Origin: Candidatus Zixiibacteriota bacterium
GTDB taxonomy: Bacteria; Zixibacteria; MSB-5A5; GN15; JAAZOE01
Length of the DNA stretch: 60,124 bases
Direction of reading: 5' to 3'
NCBI GenBank assembly: GCA_036480375.1
Contig: JAZGGI010000016.1
Span: 96,682-156,805, forward strand
Shown: positions 38,821 to 46,808 of the stretch, in pieces
How the letters are laid out: every line of letters starts with the position of its first letter
How positions within the stretch are numbered: the first letter of the stretch is position 1
Program-made: the position numbers and the translations under genes
Notes under the pieces: generated by a model
Told to the model about the DNA's origin: nothing
The model's input: the letters and a program-made list of their open reading frames with translations, nothing else
The model's database searches: none

Positions 38821-39909
38821 ATGCTCGAACAATATGGTATTCCATTGTGGGCTGAAAAATTAATAATGTCCGGCGGCATTCTCGTCGGGACGATTTTTGC
38901 GGCGTATGTTGTCCGTATTATTCTTCGTTTTGTCGCTCATCGTTTTGCGCGTAAAACCGCAAGTAAACTCGATGATTTGATCATTGAGGCGGTATCCAAA
39001 CCAGTTTTCAATCTAATCATTGTCGGGGGGCTTGATTTTGAAATAAAATATCTGCATGAGTCTTTTGAATTTATATCCGAGGGGACTTATAAATTATTGC
39101 ATGGAATCGCTTTCGCGTTCGCGATGGTTCTTATAGGTTGGTTAACAATCAGGTTCTCTGAATCGATAACGACCTGGTATGCCAAAAATATCGCGGCCAG
39201 GACTGAGACTAAATTTGATGATGAATTTATTCCGATATTTTCACGGAGCTTGAAAGCGATTGTATTTGTATTGGTGCTCATGGCGGTTTTATCACATTTC
39301 AATATCGATGTTAAGGGACTCGTGGCGGTATTGGGGGTATCTTCTCTGGCGTTTGCATTGGCCGCCCAGGATACGCTGGCCAATATGATCGCGGGATTTA
39401 TCCTGATGCTTGATCGGCCGTTTCGAGTAGGGGATCGAGTAACGTTAGCAGACGATCGCATTCTTGATGTTTACGAAATCGGACTGCGCTCGACGAAATT
39501 TTTGACCCGTGATAATACATTAGTCATTATTCCCAATGCTGAAATTTCCAAAATGACAATTGATAATTTATCGTACCCGGCGCCTCAAGTTCGGGTTCGA
39601 ATTGAGGTGGGCGTCGCGTACGGATCGGATATTGATCGCGTAAAAGAATTGCTTCTCGAAGCGGCGCACAGCCATCCGGACGTTATCAAAGAACCGAAAC
39701 CGTTTGTGCAGTTCATTAATTTCGGTGAATCGTCGCTTGATTTCAGGCTAAATGTTTATGTCGCTGATTATTCAATTCAGCGGCCTACCGGTCATGCGGT
39801 GCGAGAGTTAGTATATAAAATATTCGGAAAAGAAAATATCGAGATTCCATTTCCTCAGAGAGTTGTTTATTTATATGAACAGGATAAAGAGAAAGAAAAA
39901 AAAGATTAA
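38821..39909 (+). CDS. MscS-family mechanosensitive channel
   Basis: 362 residues. ATG 38821 follows TAGGAGG. Three or four N-terminal membrane spans (about 14-35, 85-105, 130-152) precede the pore helix and the beta domain: LAVLGVSSLAFALAAQDTLANMIAGFILMLDRPFRVGDRVTL is the diagnostic MscS core. The cytoplasmic cage domain follows (VIIPNAEISKMTIDNLSYP, VRIEVGVAYGSDIDRVKELLLEAA). It opens on membrane tension to release solutes during osmotic downshock. It is 8 bases after the Ig-like gene and is followed by a strong terminator, so it ends the tyrS operon. Confidence 0.94.
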   Translation: MLEQYGIPLWAEKLIMSGGILVGTIFAAYVVRIILRFVAHRFARKTASKLDDLIIEAVSKPVFNLIIVGGLDFEIKYLHESFEFISEGTYKLLHGIAFAFAMVLIGWLTIRFSESITTWYAKNIAARTETKFDDEFIPIFSRSLKAIVFVLVLMAVLSHFNIDVKGLVAVLGVSSLAFALAAQDTLANMIAGFILMLDRPFRVGDRVTLADDRILDVYEIGLRSTKFLTRDNTLVIIPNAEISKMTIDNLSYPAPQVRVRIEVGVAYGSDIDRVKELLLEAAHSHPDVIKEPKPFVQFINFGESSLDFRLNVYVADYSIQRPTGHAVRELVYKIFGKENIEIPFPQRVVYLYEQDKEKEKKD

Positions 39910-39923
39910 GTTCGAATTGCACG

Positions 39924-39954
39924 AAAAAAAGGCCGGGGCAACCGGCCTTTTTTT
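39924..39954. terminator. Bidirectional intrinsic terminator
   Basis: Perfect stem GGCCGG (39931-39936) with CCGGCC (39942-39947), extended by A-T pairs, with seven A before and seven T after. It closes the tyrS-mscS operon (+) and the OmpA-family lipoprotein gene (-). Confidence 0.92.
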
Positions 39955-39965
39955 AATTTGACAAT

Positions 39966-40571
39966 TTATTTTGCCCAGAGTTTTAATTTTACTTTGCGTT
40001 GTTTGGCATAGGATACTTCCCCATCACCGCTCTGGACCGCTTTGTTTTCGCCGTGACTGACGGTGAATATGCGATAGAGATTAACGCCGTAGTTATCGAC
40101 CAGATAATACTTGGCGGCGGCGGCTCTCTTAAGACCCAATTCGGTGTTATACGCGGCATTTCCGGTGGGGTCGGTATAGCCGGCGATTTCCATGACTGAT
40201 TTTCTATCGGCAATCATTTTGTCGCCCGCTTGATCGATTATCTCCTGCGCGGCGACGGTTAATTCCATGGAATTAAAATCAAAGAATATCTCACCTTCCC
40301 AGACGACCTTATAGTTTTCAAAACCTTTGGCCTCGTTTATGGCCATATCGGTTTTAGAGTCCAGTTGTCTGGTAAGAGATTGCAATTGTTCGAGAGCGGC
40401 CTTATTTTCGGCAATTTTATTTTCCACGTCTTGTACGGTGGCTTCACTCCGAGCTTTCTCCTCGGCAACCGCGGTATCAACATAGGTTTTTGAGGCGCCG
40501 CAACCGGATAAAAGCATTAAGGCGACTATTCCAATAACGGGAATAATCATCAATATACCTTTCGACTTCAT
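39966..40571 (-). CDS. OmpA-family (Pal-like) lipoprotein
   Basis: 201 residues. ATG 40571 follows GGAGGGAACTG. Lipobox LSGC at Cys24 (IVALMLLSGCGASKTY). A coiled coil covers 28-80 (EEKARSEATVQDVENKIAENKAALEQLQ). The OmpA C-terminal peptidoglycan-binding domain covers 90-200 (FFDFNSMELTVAAQEIIDQAGDKM, EIAGYTDPTGNAAYNTELGLKRAAAAKYYL), with Asp in the GYTD block and a conserved Arg in LGLKRA. It anchors the outer membrane to the cell wall. The long coiled coil between lipid anchor and OmpA domain is unlike classic Pal. No tol genes are nearby. Confidence 0.9.
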   Translation of the reverse strand: MKSKGILMIIPVIGIVALMLLSGCGASKTYVDTAVAEEKARSEATVQDVENKIAENKAALEQLQSLTRQLDSKTDMAINEAKGFENYKVVWEGEIFFDFNSMELTVAAQEIIDQAGDKMIADRKSVMEIAGYTDPTGNAAYNTELGLKRAAAAKYYLVDNYGVNLYRIFTVSHGENKAVQSGDGEVSYAKQRKVKLKLWAK

Positions 40572-40659
40572 CAGTTCCCTCCTGGTAAAAAATATTAATT
40601 CCTTCGCGAGTCAAAAAAGATTATTGGTGAAGTTATGTCAACCAATTTTTCAAAAAATA

Positions 40660-41439
40660 TTATTGCTTGAAGGCGCCTTCGGTAATTCCGGAGATAATTT
40701 GTCTTTGAAAGACAAAAAACACAGCCATAATGGGAACGACCGCGACAACCGACCCGGCCATAAGTTGATACCAATCTATCGATTGATAGCCAAGAAGTAG
40801 AGCCAGGGCAACGGGAAGAGTTCGATACTGTTCAGATGAGGTGAGTATGAAAGGGAAAAGAAAACTATTCCAATTGGTCATGAATACCTGTATGGCGAGA
40901 ATGGCCAGAGCCGGGCGGCAAAGAGGCATCACAATTTTGAAAAGTATCCTGAGTTCGCCGGCACCATCGATGCGAGCCGCTTCCTCTAACGATATGGGAA
41001 GAGTCGAAACGTATTGCCTGACTAAAAATATCCCGATCGGATTTACCAGCCAGGGCAAAATCAAGGCCCAGTAGCTGTCATATAATCCCAGTTTATTCAT
41101 CAAAATATAGATTGGAATTATAACGATATGAATCGGAACCATAAGAACAATAAGGACAGTATAGAGCCAGAATTTGGAGCCCAGGATTTTTCTGCGCGCC
41201 AGAACATAACCACACATGAAACAAAAAATAATGTTGCCGAAAGTGACCACTATCGCCACCAAAAGAGAGTTGAATAAATAGAGTCCGAAATTATTTGAGG
41301 CAAAGATATATTGAAAATTTGAAATGCTCAGTTGCCCGGACGGAGTCAATACGCTCAAAGCAAACATGCGCATCAGGGGAAATATCATGATAAAAAATAT
41401 CAGCAGTAGAAAAGCGTATTTTATAATTTTCCCCGTCAT
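40660..41439 (-). CDS. ABC sugar-type importer permease (MalG-like)
   Basis: 259 residues with six membrane spans. The EAA loop that docks the ATPase is EAARIDGAGELRILFKIVMPLCRPALA, with the usual carbohydrate-permease context (GIFLVRQYVSTLPISLEEAAR). It starts 1 base after the stop of the MalF-like gene (TGATATG), so it is coupled. The C-terminal GITEGAFKQ is typical of the CUT1 family. No ATP-binding subunit follows; one must be supplied from elsewhere. Confidence 0.93.
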   Translation of the reverse strand: MTGKIIKYAFLLLIFFIMIFPLMRMFALSVLTPSGQLSISNFQYIFASNNFGLYLFNSLLVAIVVTFGNIIFCFMCGYVLARRKILGSKFWLYTVLIVLMVPIHIVIIPIYILMNKLGLYDSYWALILPWLVNPIGIFLVRQYVSTLPISLEEAARIDGAGELRILFKIVMPLCRPALAILAIQVFMTNWNSFLFPFILTSSEQYRTLPVALALLLGYQSIDWYQLMAGSVVAVVPIMAVFFVFQRQIISGITEGAFKQ

Positions 41440-41440
41440 A

Positions 41441-42313
41441 TCAGGCCTGCCATTTCGTTTGCAACGCTTTGAATTGAATGATTGAGACTATCCCGATGAT
41501 GGCAAAGAGAATATAGGCGGCGGCTGAGGCATAGCCAAAATTGAACTGGCGCAGGCCGGTTTCATAGACGAAATAGACGCCCGTAAAAGTTGAATTGAGA
41601 GGGCCGCCTTTGGTCATAACGAAAATCTCAATGAAAACCTGAAATGATTTAATGCTGTTGATGACAATAATGAAAAGAGTGACCGGTTTTAGCATGGGCA
41701 GGGTTATGTGCCGGAACTGCTGCCAGCGCGAAGCTCCCGACAGGCGGGCCGCTTCGTATAATTCGGTGGGGATGGTTTGTAATCCTCCCAGGAAAAGAAG
41801 CATATAATAACCGGATGCCATCCAGATATCCATCGCCATAATCGACGCCAGAGCCGTTTTTTGCGACAAAAGGAATCCATTAACCGGCGGATTTAATCCA
41901 ATGAGTTGAGCAAGCAGATGGATATATCCCCCGCGGGCATAGAGATTCGAAAAGATAAGGGCAATAACGACCATCGATGTAATCGACGGCATAAAATAGG
42001 AAGCTCTGAAAAATGTACGTCCGCGAAATTGATTATTCAAAAGGAGAGCCAGTCCCAGGGAAATTATTGTCGTGAAGGGAATCGTTCCAATGGCAAAGAT
42101 AAAACTGTTTTTAAGCGAAAGAATAAAATCAGGGTCGCTGAAAAGCTTTTGATAATTGGAAAATCCAATCCAATTTATCGTGGGGTCAAGCAGGCGATAA
42201 TCGGTCAGACTTATGACAAATGAATAGACTAAGGGAAACATCCAGAAAATAAGAAAGGTCAGTATCCAGGGTGAGAAAAGCAGCCAGCCATTTATGCCGC
42301 GATTTGATTTCAT
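41441..42313 (-). CDS. ABC sugar-type importer permease (MalF-like)
   Basis: 290 residues with six spans. The start is WLLFSPWILTFLIFWMFPLVYSF, as in CUT1 permeases without the extra MalF loop. The EAA loop is EAARLSGASRWQQFRHITLPMLKPV. The ATG at 42313 overlaps the stop of the binding-protein gene by 4 bases (ATGA). With the MalG-like partner it forms the membrane channel of the importer. Confidence 0.93.
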   Translation of the reverse strand: MKSNRGINGWLLFSPWILTFLIFWMFPLVYSFVISLTDYRLLDPTINWIGFSNYQKLFSDPDFILSLKNSFIFAIGTIPFTTIISLGLALLLNNQFRGRTFFRASYFMPSITSMVVIALIFSNLYARGGYIHLLAQLIGLNPPVNGFLLSQKTALASIMAMDIWMASGYYMLLFLGGLQTIPTELYEAARLSGASRWQQFRHITLPMLKPVTLFIIVINSIKSFQVFIEIFVMTKGGPLNSTFTGVYFVYETGLRQFNFGYASAAAYILFAIIGIVSIIQFKALQTKWQA

Positions 42314-43536
42314 TCGGCGATTAATTCCCTGATTTTACGCGCAGCATTGTTCATAGCATCTTCAGTTGTTTTGGAATCATATAAAACCGCTTCGACCGCT
42401 TTTTCAATTTCGGCCTCGATATACACCCATTGAGGATGGGGGGGAGGCATGCGGCTGTTTTCTATCTGGGCAATGAATGCTTCAAAATGGGGCTGGCCGA
42501 GAAGCAGGGAATCCTGAGCGGCATCTACCGAGGCGGGAGTAGGAGTCTTATTTTGTATGCAAAACTCTATCTGATTCTCCGGTGAACAAACATGTTTGAT
42601 AAATTCGAAGGCAAGTTCCGGATGGGCTGATTTTGAATTAATACAGAGATATTCACCACCTGCAAATGAAGTTGAATTTCTGGTATCGACTGGCCCCGGT
42701 ATCAGATTAGTTGAAAAGGCGAAGTCCGGTTTTTCTCGGGCGATTCTTTTGAGTAGCCAATCGCCGGATATGACAAATCCAATCTTGCCTTCTAAAAAGG
42801 CGTCTTCGAGCCGTCTCTGCGTATCGGTCAAACCTGTTTGACAGAGTTTTTTATAAAAATTAAGAGCTTCCAAAGTTGCATCCGAATCAAATAGACAACT
42901 ATCGAGATTTTCTGAAAGTATGCGACCGCCGTTTGACCACATAAAAGGCAGGAATTTTTTATAGAGCCGATGTCGTTCGGCAGAATTTGAACCGAATCCA
43001 AAAATATTTTCCGAGAGATTGTTTATCTTATTTGAAGCGGAAAGCAATTCGTCCCAATTCGCAGGCGAATAATCGCGAGCGAATCCGGCCTGTTCCAGCA
43101 AATCTTTATTTATAAATAAAACGCGGGTGCCTAATATCCATGGAAAGGCGTAATACTTCTGATTATAAATACCGGGTTCCCACATCAAATATTTGTCTCT
43201 AATACTATCAGTTATTTGAGTTATATTATATAGATGGCCTGTCGACGAGAATTCCGGGATCCAATCCGAACCAAGCTCGACAATATCGGGGCCGGTACCC
43301 GATGAAAAGGCAATGGCGATTTTATCATGCCCATCCGCCCATGTCAGATCGACAAGTTCGATATTAACATCCGGATGAGATGATTCGAAGTCAGCGGCAA
43401 TTTGCTCAATGACTGGACGAATATTTGTATCGGTCCAGAAATGCCACCAGGTAAGAGTCGTCTTGTTTGACGATTGCTCACCGCAAGAAATAATTAAGCA
43501 GGCCATTATCACTAAAGAGATAATTGTTTTTTTCAT
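42310..43536 (-). CDS. Extracellular solute-binding lipoprotein of the sugar-type ABC importer
   Basis: 408 residues. Lipobox IISC (Cys18) then GEQSS. It has the family-1 binding-protein fold signatures TLTWWHFWTDTNIRPVIEQIAADFESSHP and a middle block GKIGFVISGDWLLKRI, which is like maltose-type binding proteins. It captures the solute in the periplasm and gives it to the two permeases. The ligand is not readable. No Shine-Dalgarno precedes the ATG; instead a promoter -10 ends 6 bases before it (see 43543-43571), so the mRNA may be leaderless. Confidence 0.92.
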   Translation of the reverse strand: MKKTIISLVIMACLIISCGEQSSNKTTLTWWHFWTDTNIRPVIEQIAADFESSHPDVNIELVDLTWADGHDKIAIAFSSGTGPDIVELGSDWIPEFSSTGHLYNITQITDSIRDKYLMWEPGIYNQKYYAFPWILGTRVLFINKDLLEQAGFARDYSPANWDELLSASNKINNLSENIFGFGSNSAERHRLYKKFLPFMWSNGGRILSENLDSCLFDSDATLEALNFYKKLCQTGLTDTQRRLEDAFLEGKIGFVISGDWLLKRIAREKPDFAFSTNLIPGPVDTRNSTSFAGGEYLCINSKSAHPELAFEFIKHVCSPENQIEFCIQNKTPTPASVDAAQDSLLLGQPHFEAFIAQIENSRMPPPHPQWVYIEAEIEKAVEAVLYDSKTTEDAMNNAARKIRELIAE

Positions 43537-43542
43537 GGGAAA

Positions 43543-43571
43543 ACGATAGTCAGGTGGATATTCAAAGTCAA
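43543..43571 (-). promoter_or_regulatory. Promoter of the ABC importer operon, placed for a leaderless transcript
   Basis: On the minus strand TTGACT (43571-43566), 17 bases, TATCGT (43548-43543), then TTTCCC and the ATG at 43536. A transcript starting the usual 7 bases after the -10 begins at or next to the start codon. Confidence 0.55.
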
Positions 43572-43585
43572 CTTCAAACTTGTGA

Positions 43586-43615
43586 TTGAATTATTCCGTT
43601 AAATTATGGTAATTA
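43586..43615 (+). promoter_or_regulatory. Promoter of the zinc-ribbon/DUF72 pair, placed for a leaderless transcript
   Basis: TTGAAT (43586-43591), 18 bases, TAATTA (43610-43615) with an extended TG at 43607-43608, then 5 bases to the ATG at 43621. It is back to back with the importer promoter, only 14 bases apart. Confidence 0.45.
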
Positions 43616-43620
43616 ATGAT

Positions 43621-43749
43621 ATGTATTGCAGAAAATGCAGGATTAAGATGAAAGAGCAGAAACGTTCCTTTCACAAAAAGCGCAAATGGATTTGTCCTCG
43701 GTGTGGATTAGTAAAGATGGAACCCATCAAAGACAGGAATGTCAAATGA
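43621..43749 (+). CDS. 42-residue zinc-ribbon protein coupled to DUF72 gene
   Basis: A short gene with the product starting MYCRKCRIKMKE and ending CPRCGLVKMEP. Two CxxC pairs (Cys3/Cys6 and Cys30/Cys33), spaced by a strongly basic stretch (KRSFHKKRKW), form a zinc ribbon. Its stop TGA overlaps the ATG of the DUF72 gene (ATGA, 4 bases), which argues that it is real and translated. Such ribbons bind nucleic acid or protein; the high charge suggests RNA or DNA. It is too short for most automated gene callers. No Shine-Dalgarno is seen. Confidence 0.65.
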   Translation: MYCRKCRIKMKEQKRSFHKKRKWICPRCGLVKMEPIKDRNVK

Positions 43750-44513
43750 ATATCAGAATCGGTACGTCAGGATATAGTTTTGAGGATTGGCGGGGGAAAT
43801 TTTATCCCGGGCAGATACAAAAAGGGAAAATGCTCGATCATTATCAGGCGTATTTTGACACGGTCGAGATCAATTCAACTTATTATCGCATACCGCATCC
43901 GGCGATCATGTATAATATCGTTAAAAAAACCAAGCCTGATTTTGAATTTATTGTAAAAGCCAATAAAAACCTTACGCATCAAAGACAGGATTTCGAAAAA
44001 CCGGCCGTACAGTTTTTGGAATCGGTGCGGCCGATTGCCGACCGGGGGCAGCTTAAAGGCATACTGGCACAGTTTCCCTGGTCTTTTAAGTATTCCCGGA
44101 ATAACCTTGGATATCTTCATACTTGCCGGGAATTGATGCGACCTCATCCGCTATATATTGAATTTCGTCATGACAGCTGGCTCCGGAAAGAAACAATGGA
44201 GTTACTTAAAAGTGATGATACTCATATTGTTTCGGTTGACGGACCGCGATTGCAGGGCTTACTGCCGCCGCGTTTGATAACTACAACCGATACCGCCTAT
44301 ATCCGTCTGCATGGCCGAAACGCGAAGCATTGGTGGGACGGGGGAGCGCTGAGGTATGATTATCTCTACAATGAAAATGAATTGCAGGAATGGAAAGAAA
44401 AACTGGAGAATATGAAATCAAACGTTCAAAAAGCATTCATATTCTTCAATAATTGTCATCTGGGTCAGGCGGTGAAAAACGCCCGCGAGATGATGAGATT
44501 TCTCGACTTGTAG
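43746..44513 (+). CDS. DUF72 (YecE-like) family protein
   Basis: 255 residues from ATG 43746; a longer reading frame from 43686 runs over the zinc-ribbon gene and is not used. AGGA lies 8 bases before this ATG. Family signatures: RIGTSGYSFEDWRGKFYPG, YFDTVEINSTYYRIP, FIVKANKNLTHQR, LAQFPWSFKY, YIEFRHDSWL, YIRLHGRNAKHWW and FNNCHLGQAVKNA. It is a TIM-barrel fold protein of unproven activity; structural relatives resemble sugar isomerases and endonuclease IV-like enzymes. The coupled zinc-ribbon gene is the only functional hint here. Confidence 0.93.
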   Translation: MNIRIGTSGYSFEDWRGKFYPGQIQKGKMLDHYQAYFDTVEINSTYYRIPHPAIMYNIVKKTKPDFEFIVKANKNLTHQRQDFEKPAVQFLESVRPIADRGQLKGILAQFPWSFKYSRNNLGYLHTCRELMRPHPLYIEFRHDSWLRKETMELLKSDDTHIVSVDGPRLQGLLPPRLITTTDTAYIRLHGRNAKHWWDGGALRYDYLYNENELQEWKEKLENMKSNVQKAFIFFNNCHLGQAVKNAREMMRFLDL

Positions 44514-44519
44514 TTTTTG

Positions 44520-44549
44520 TTGACAGATAAACAGTTACGGGAATAAATT
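44520..44549 (+). promoter_or_regulatory. Promoter of the ABC exporter operon, placed for a leaderless transcript
   Basis: TTGACA (44520-44525), 18 bases, TAAATT (44544-44549), then 8 bases to the ATG at 44558. No Shine-Dalgarno is present. Confidence 0.5.
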
Positions 44550-44557
44550 GACAATCC

Positions 44558-45505
44558 ATGAATGATTATTTGCAAATAAAAGAGATAACGAAGCGTTACG
44601 GCGAAAAAATCGCCGTTGACAGGCTTAATCTTTCGGTCCCGAGCGGATGTATTTATGGAATAATCGGTCCCAATGGAGCTGGAAAAACGACCACGATTCG
44701 CATGATAATGAATATAATTATTCCGGATTCGGGGGAGATATTTATTAATGGCCAGGCAGCCAGTGGAAAGAGTCAAGACAGAATTGGGTATTTGCCTGAA
44801 GAACGCGGTTTATATAAAAAGATGACACTGCGTGAAATTGTATTATACCTGGGGCAGTTGAAAAACGTTCATCGAAAAGATATTCTAAATAACATGGACG
44901 CCTGGTTCGAGCGGATGAATCTTCTGGATTATAAGGATAAAAATATCGAAGAATTATCCAAGGGGATGCAGCAGAAACTGCAATTTATTACAACATTGAT
45001 TCATGAACCGGAACTGATTATCCTCGATGAGTTATTTTCAGGCCTGGACCCGCTCAATATCGAACTTATAAAAAACATTTTGCTGGAATTGAAAAAGGAT
45101 GGGCGAACCATTCTGTTTTCAACTCATGTCATGGAACAGGCTGAAAAGTTGTGCGACTATATATGTATGATAAACGCCGGCCAAAAGGTTCTGGATGGCT
45201 CCATAAATGAAATCAAAAGAAGCTATGGCAAAAACAACATTCATCTTGATATTGAAGGCGATGGCGGATTTCTTGAAAATTTGGAGGGCATCGAGAAGAT
45301 AACAAAATTCAATAAATATTTTGAACTTAATCTCAAGTCTAACGCTGATAGCAATAAAATATTGAAAAGCATATCCGATCGGGCGACTGTGAATCGTTTT
45401 GAAAAGGTTGAACCTTCACTTTACAATATTTTCATAGATAAAGCAGGACATGTAAAATTGTCTGAAACTGAATCATCCTCCGAAGGACGTATTGGGCATG
45501 AGTAA
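44558..45505 (+). CDS. ABC transporter ATP-binding protein (NatA-like)
   Basis: 315 residues. Walker A GPNGAGKTT (37-45), Q-loop region YLPEERGLYKKMT, signature LSKGMQQK (133-140), Walker B LIILDE (153-158), D-loop SGLDP and switch FSTHVMEQAE. A C-terminal DUF4162-like domain (205-300) follows, as in NatA-type ATPases. The EERGLYKKMT segment is typical of the NatA/Na+-export and ABC-2 exporter group. The start of its permease lies inside its 3' end (8-base overlap), so the two form one exporter. The substrate is unknown. Confidence 0.93.
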   Translation: MNDYLQIKEITKRYGEKIAVDRLNLSVPSGCIYGIIGPNGAGKTTTIRMIMNIIIPDSGEIFINGQAASGKSQDRIGYLPEERGLYKKMTLREIVLYLGQLKNVHRKDILNNMDAWFERMNLLDYKDKNIEELSKGMQQKLQFITTLIHEPELIILDELFSGLDPLNIELIKNILLELKKDGRTILFSTHVMEQAEKLCDYICMINAGQKVLDGSINEIKRSYGKNNIHLDIEGDGGFLENLEGIEKITKFNKYFELNLKSNADSNKILKSISDRATVNRFEKVEPSLYNIFIDKAGHVKLSETESSSEGRIGHE

Positions 45506-46808
45506 GTTCCGGACAGTTTTCAATGTTGAATATTCTCAGGTCGTTAAGAAAAAATCATTCCTTGTCGGCATATTTCTGACTCCTATTATTATGATTGCGT
45601 TTACGGTTTTGCCGGCTGTTTTCGCTACTCAGGGTGTTTCTCCGGGGCAGGATACATTTGCCATCATTGATATGAGCGGGAGTGATATTGGTCAACGGTT
45701 GGCCGATGCTATCACGGAATATAAGCTGGATAATGATTCAACGCAATCCGCCCATCGGCTTTACCAGTTATATCATATAGATCCTGACAATACGCACGCT
45801 CTTGATTCCATGCGGTCTTTTTTGGATAGTCTGATTCTTGATAAAGAGGTGGACCGATATGTCATAATTATGCCCAACGCCGAAAAGACCGATTCGGTTC
45901 TTATGATATCCAAATCATTAGGATTTCGGATTGCCCGACGATTCGATCGAATAATATCCAATATTTTAACCAAGAAGCGATTTGAGGGCAGCAATATTGA
46001 TGTTGATGTAGATAAAATTCTATCGCTAACGCGCCGGATTGACATGATTCAAAAAGCGCCGGGCGGAAAAACCAGGGATTTTCTATCGATATATTTTGGC
46101 GCCCTGATTTTTATATTGATTGTCTTTGCTTCGGTTATGGGATTCGGCCAGATACTCATGCGCTCGATTATTGATGAGAAAAATTCCCGGATTGTGGAGG
46201 TTCTGGTATCATCGGTTTCGCCTTTTCAATTAATGATGGGCAAAGTTCTTGGATTGGGGGCGGCCAATTTGACTCAAGTGGCGGTATGGTTGGTTATTGG
46301 TCTCGGCATATTCATCTTCAGAGGCGCTTTTAATATTCCTGCCCATATTGGGGATATCATCTTTAATCCGGTTATAATCTTGTTTTTTGTGCTGTTCATG
46401 GTGATCGCCTATATCATGTATTCGACGATTTTCGCCCTTATCGGATCAATCTGCAATACCGACAAAGAGGCTCAGAATTTTATTTTTCCCATCACGATAT
46501 TGCTGATGCTGCCAATAATCCTTTTGATGTATATGGTTCAGCAGCCCGATTCAACGTTTAGTAAAATTTTGTCGTTTATTCCTCTTCTAACGCCTACGAT
46601 GATGGTTGCCCGGATTAATATTATGGCTCCGGAGAGTTTCTCATTTGCTGACCCGATAGTTATCGAAGCCGGTCTGGGCGTATTAACCTCGGCGCTGTTC
46701 ACAGTTGGATTAATTTGGGTTGCGGCTCGGATATTTCGCGTGGGGATTTTGATGTACGGCAAGAGGGCGACACTGCCTGAAATATTGAAATGGATTAAAT
46801 ATCGATGA
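45498..46808 (+). CDS. ABC-2 type permease (NatB-like)
   Basis: 436 residues from ATG 45498; a TTG at 45492 is possible. One N-terminal span (about 19-40, FLVGIFLTPIIMIAFTVLPAVF), a large extracytoplasmic domain of about 150 residues and then five or six spans from about 200 on (YFGALIFILIVFASVMGFGQILMRSIIDEKNSRIVEVLVSSVSPFQLMMGKVLGLG, the ABC2_membrane_3 signature). It forms the exporter with the ATPase encoded just before. It is coupled by an ATGA overlap to the carboxypeptidase gene, suggesting a cell-envelope role. Confidence 0.92.
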   Translation: MSKFRTVFNVEYSQVVKKKSFLVGIFLTPIIMIAFTVLPAVFATQGVSPGQDTFAIIDMSGSDIGQRLADAITEYKLDNDSTQSAHRLYQLYHIDPDNTHALDSMRSFLDSLILDKEVDRYVIIMPNAEKTDSVLMISKSLGFRIARRFDRIISNILTKKRFEGSNIDVDVDKILSLTRRIDMIQKAPGGKTRDFLSIYFGALIFILIVFASVMGFGQILMRSIIDEKNSRIVEVLVSSVSPFQLMMGKVLGLGAANLTQVAVWLVIGLGIFIFRGAFNIPAHIGDIIFNPVIILFFVLFMVIAYIMYSTIFALIGSICNTDKEAQNFIFPITILLMLPIILLMYMVQQPDSTFSKILSFIPLLTPTMMVARINIMAPESFSFADPIVIEAGLGVLTSALFTVGLIWVAARIFRVGILMYGKRATLPEILKWIKYR

